From Podaxis mareebaensis (lineage: Eukaryota; Basidiomycota; Agaricomycetes; Agaricales; Agaricaceae), in the NCBI GenBank assembly GCA_018524725.1, contig JAEUWP010000335.1, forward strand, positions 496,001-560,000: 64,000 nt of DNA. Reading direction: 5' to 3'. The notes below the pieces were generated by a model. That model saw only the letters and a list, made by a program, of their open reading frames with translations. It ran no database searches and was not told where the DNA came from. The translations under genes and the position numbers were made by a program. Numbering within the stretch: position 1 is the stretch's first letter; every line of letters starts with the position of its first letter. Shown one piece after another: positions 62,628 through 64,000 of the stretch.

Positions 62628-63323
62628 GAGGAATAGAAAGGCAAGATTGTCACAAGGCAGAGAAGGCACCTCTTTTCTCTCTGGAGGGTTTATAAATAGT
62701 TGAGCGAGTATCCAATGGAGTAAAGGCCACTACAACAAGCAGCCGAGGTTTCGTATTGATAATTTCATAAACCAGAATCAGTGAAGGAAGGATAACTAGG
62801 CTCGTCTGAGGGTATCTCGTTGCATTGGGTGCCAGGGCTTTGTCCTGGTTGAGAGTGACGAGGACTACAATAGTGAGAATGGATACTGGGGTTCCGATTC
62901 TCCGGTATTTAGCGCTAGCAGCCGACGGCCCGGGGAGGTGCTGGGGGGTTTTATAATTTTGCGGAGAACATCGGATATGGTGGATCCGGGCGCGCAAGAT
63001 AAGCTCATACTCCTGTTGATTGTGGTGGGCTGTGGTATCTGGGCGTGACAGTATAGGTCGCGTCACATGGTACATATTTAATGACATGTTGAAACGCGCT
63101 CCTTGAATTTGATTTTGATGGTCTGCACGAAGCCTGCCTGACAGCTAGTGCTACTTCTTGCCGCCACGCTTGTCCTTTCTTTCTTCGCACTTTCCTCGCA
63201 GCTGGTCGAAACTTACATTGTAACTCTGTGGCACACCGTCATCGATAGGTGAGTTCTATTTCGTCTCTTTGTGGAAGACTCGTCTCAATTTCGGATCCCG
63301 GGAAGAACTTCAATACCCAGATA
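62628..63323. other. Intergenic region between divergent genes
   Basis: Shared promoter of the MTR-like gene (minus) and the F-box-like gene (plus). A 145-codon minus frame at 62650-63087 lacks recognisable content and covers the promoter, so I reject it. Confidence 0.45.
62689..62698 (-). promoter_or_regulatory. TATA-like element of the MTR-like transporter
   Basis: TATTTATAAA on the minus strand, about 62 bases before the start codon at 62627. Confidence 0.45.
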
Positions 63324-64000
63324 ATGGACTGTTTCGTGGAGGATCTCATTCCAATCATTCTTGATAGTAACGACCATTGGTGGGACAGAGACCTCGCTCG
63401 GCTTGCTCAGGTGTCGTCTGCGTGGTTATATTATATTCGCAGAAGGCTTTACGCCTTTCCATCGTTACACTCATTCTCCGCTTGTGCCTCTCTCGCTCGA
63501 ACATTGGGCACCAATCCATTTCTTGCATCCTTGGTGCAGCATTTAGCACTACGGCCAACCTGCGCCGGCACCTCACGTGGCTCGTCGAAAGACCGTTTGG
63601 CTGTCCGGACCCTCCTGGGCTTGGATGGCCTACAGAGCCTCATTCTGGGTGGCGAACTGGCCATTCAGTCAGAACGATTTCTCGGCTTCGTCACAGCGGC
63701 TGACACCCTTACGCAATTGCACATTGATGGTGCTCTCGTCCATGGGTCGTTGACGTCGCGAGCGTCTCTTGAATGGTCCGAAGACCTTATCTTCAGATTC
63801 CCGAATCTCAAGAGGCTCAGGCTCACGGACCTTGAGATAGACATCAGCCCAGTCTTCACCTGTCAGCCTCTTCAGTTGGACGAACTCATCATTGAGAATG
63901 TCTGCGTCATTAGCGGCTTTCTCTCGCATCTCGTACCAGAGGCCTCCACCCTCGGGAGACTATGCGTCAGGGCGTCTAGCGCTTGCGAGTATGATGAACA
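63324..64000 (+). CDS. F-box/LRR-like protein, 5' part only
   Basis: From the ATG at 63324 the frame stays open to the window edge (about 225 codons) and has no stop. It begins MDCFVEDLIPIILDSNDHWW, DRDLARLAQVSSAWLYYIRR, RLYAFPSLHSFSACASLART. This layout (short helix, I-x-x-I, then SSAWLYYIRRRLY) resembles the F-box and post-F-box helix in the many basidiomycete F-box proteins. Later leucine-rich parts are LVQHLALRPTC, LQSLILGGELAIQSERFLGF, LTQLHIDGALVH, FRFPNLKRLRLTDLEI and LQLDELIIENVCVISGFLSH, consistent with LRR. If right, it is a substrate adaptor for an SCF ubiquitin ligase. F-box recognition is by pattern only; the frame itself is sound. No intron seen so far. Confidence 0.7.
   Translation, partial: MDCFVEDLIPIILDSNDHWWDRDLARLAQVSSAWLYYIRRRLYAFPSLHSFSACASLARTLGTNPFLASLVQHLALRPTCAGTSRGSSKDRLAVRTLLGLDGLQSLILGGELAIQSERFLGFVTAADTLTQLHIDGALVHGSLTSRASLEWSEDLIFRFPNLKRLRLTDLEIDISPVFTCQPLQLDELIIENVCVISGFLSHLVPEASTLGRLCVRASSACEYDE

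Noticed and set aside
62650..63087. 145-codon minus-strand frame
   Set aside because: Lies over the divergent promoter with the TATA element, has no recognisable content, and is not extended by splicing.

Overview
The window is nuclear DNA of a filamentous basidiomycete, most likely a mushroom-forming agaricomycete. The evidence is densely spaced 48-65 nt GT-AG introns in nearly every gene, short intergenic gaps on both strands, typical fungal housekeeping proteins (ITC1, TVP23, DLT1, LYS1, UTP23), and a secreted GH74 xyloglucanase carrying a fungal CBM1, which fits a plant-litter or wood decayer. Gene models below were joined by hand from reading frames and splice signals, so ends of genes are firmer than every internal exon edge.

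Layout. 1-10.9 kb is compact housekeeping: the 3' end of an ITC1-type ISWI subunit, an AVT1-like vacuolar amino-acid transporter, eIF3k (minus), a WDR5/Swd3 WD40 protein, a four-unit polyubiquitin gene, UTP23 (minus) and EMC7. 10.9-23.8 kb holds a short conserved unknown protein, a secreted CAP/PR-1 protein, DLT1, NADH-cytochrome b5 reductase, a dual-specificity phosphatase with a long disordered tail, TVP23 and a divergent uncharacterised multi-spanning membrane protein. 24.0-27.2 kb is the GH74-CBM1 gene. 28.2-38.2 kb is the most accessory part: an unknown basic protein, a large kinase-fold protein that has lost its catalytic aspartates, a decayed amino-acid permease pseudogene, a G-run-rich spacer, and an intact permease that is the apparent tandem parent or sister of the pseudogene.

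38.6-43.7 kb is one long minus-strand gene for an LRR plus RhoGEF (DH) protein. 44.8-53.0 kb is again compact: ELP4, IMP1, TTC1, two tandem short-chain dehydrogenases and LYS1. 53.2-64 kb has a disordered unknown protein, an INO80 subunit (IES1), TIM8, a lysophospholipid acyltransferase, an MTR-like amino-acid transporter, and the 5' part of an F-box-like gene that runs off the window.

The genes do not form one pathway. Themes that recur are chromatin (ITC1, WDR5, IES1, ELP4), mitochondrial biogenesis (IMP1, TIM8), Golgi/ER membrane function (TVP23, EMC7, acyltransferase) and amino-acid movement or synthesis (three intact transporters of three types, one dead transporter, LYS1). I see no CRISPR array, gene cluster for a secondary metabolite, intact transposon, or tRNA. 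The best leads for something new are the pseudokinase at 29.5-32.4 kb, the decayed permease beside its live relative, and the unknown membrane protein sharing a promoter with TVP23.
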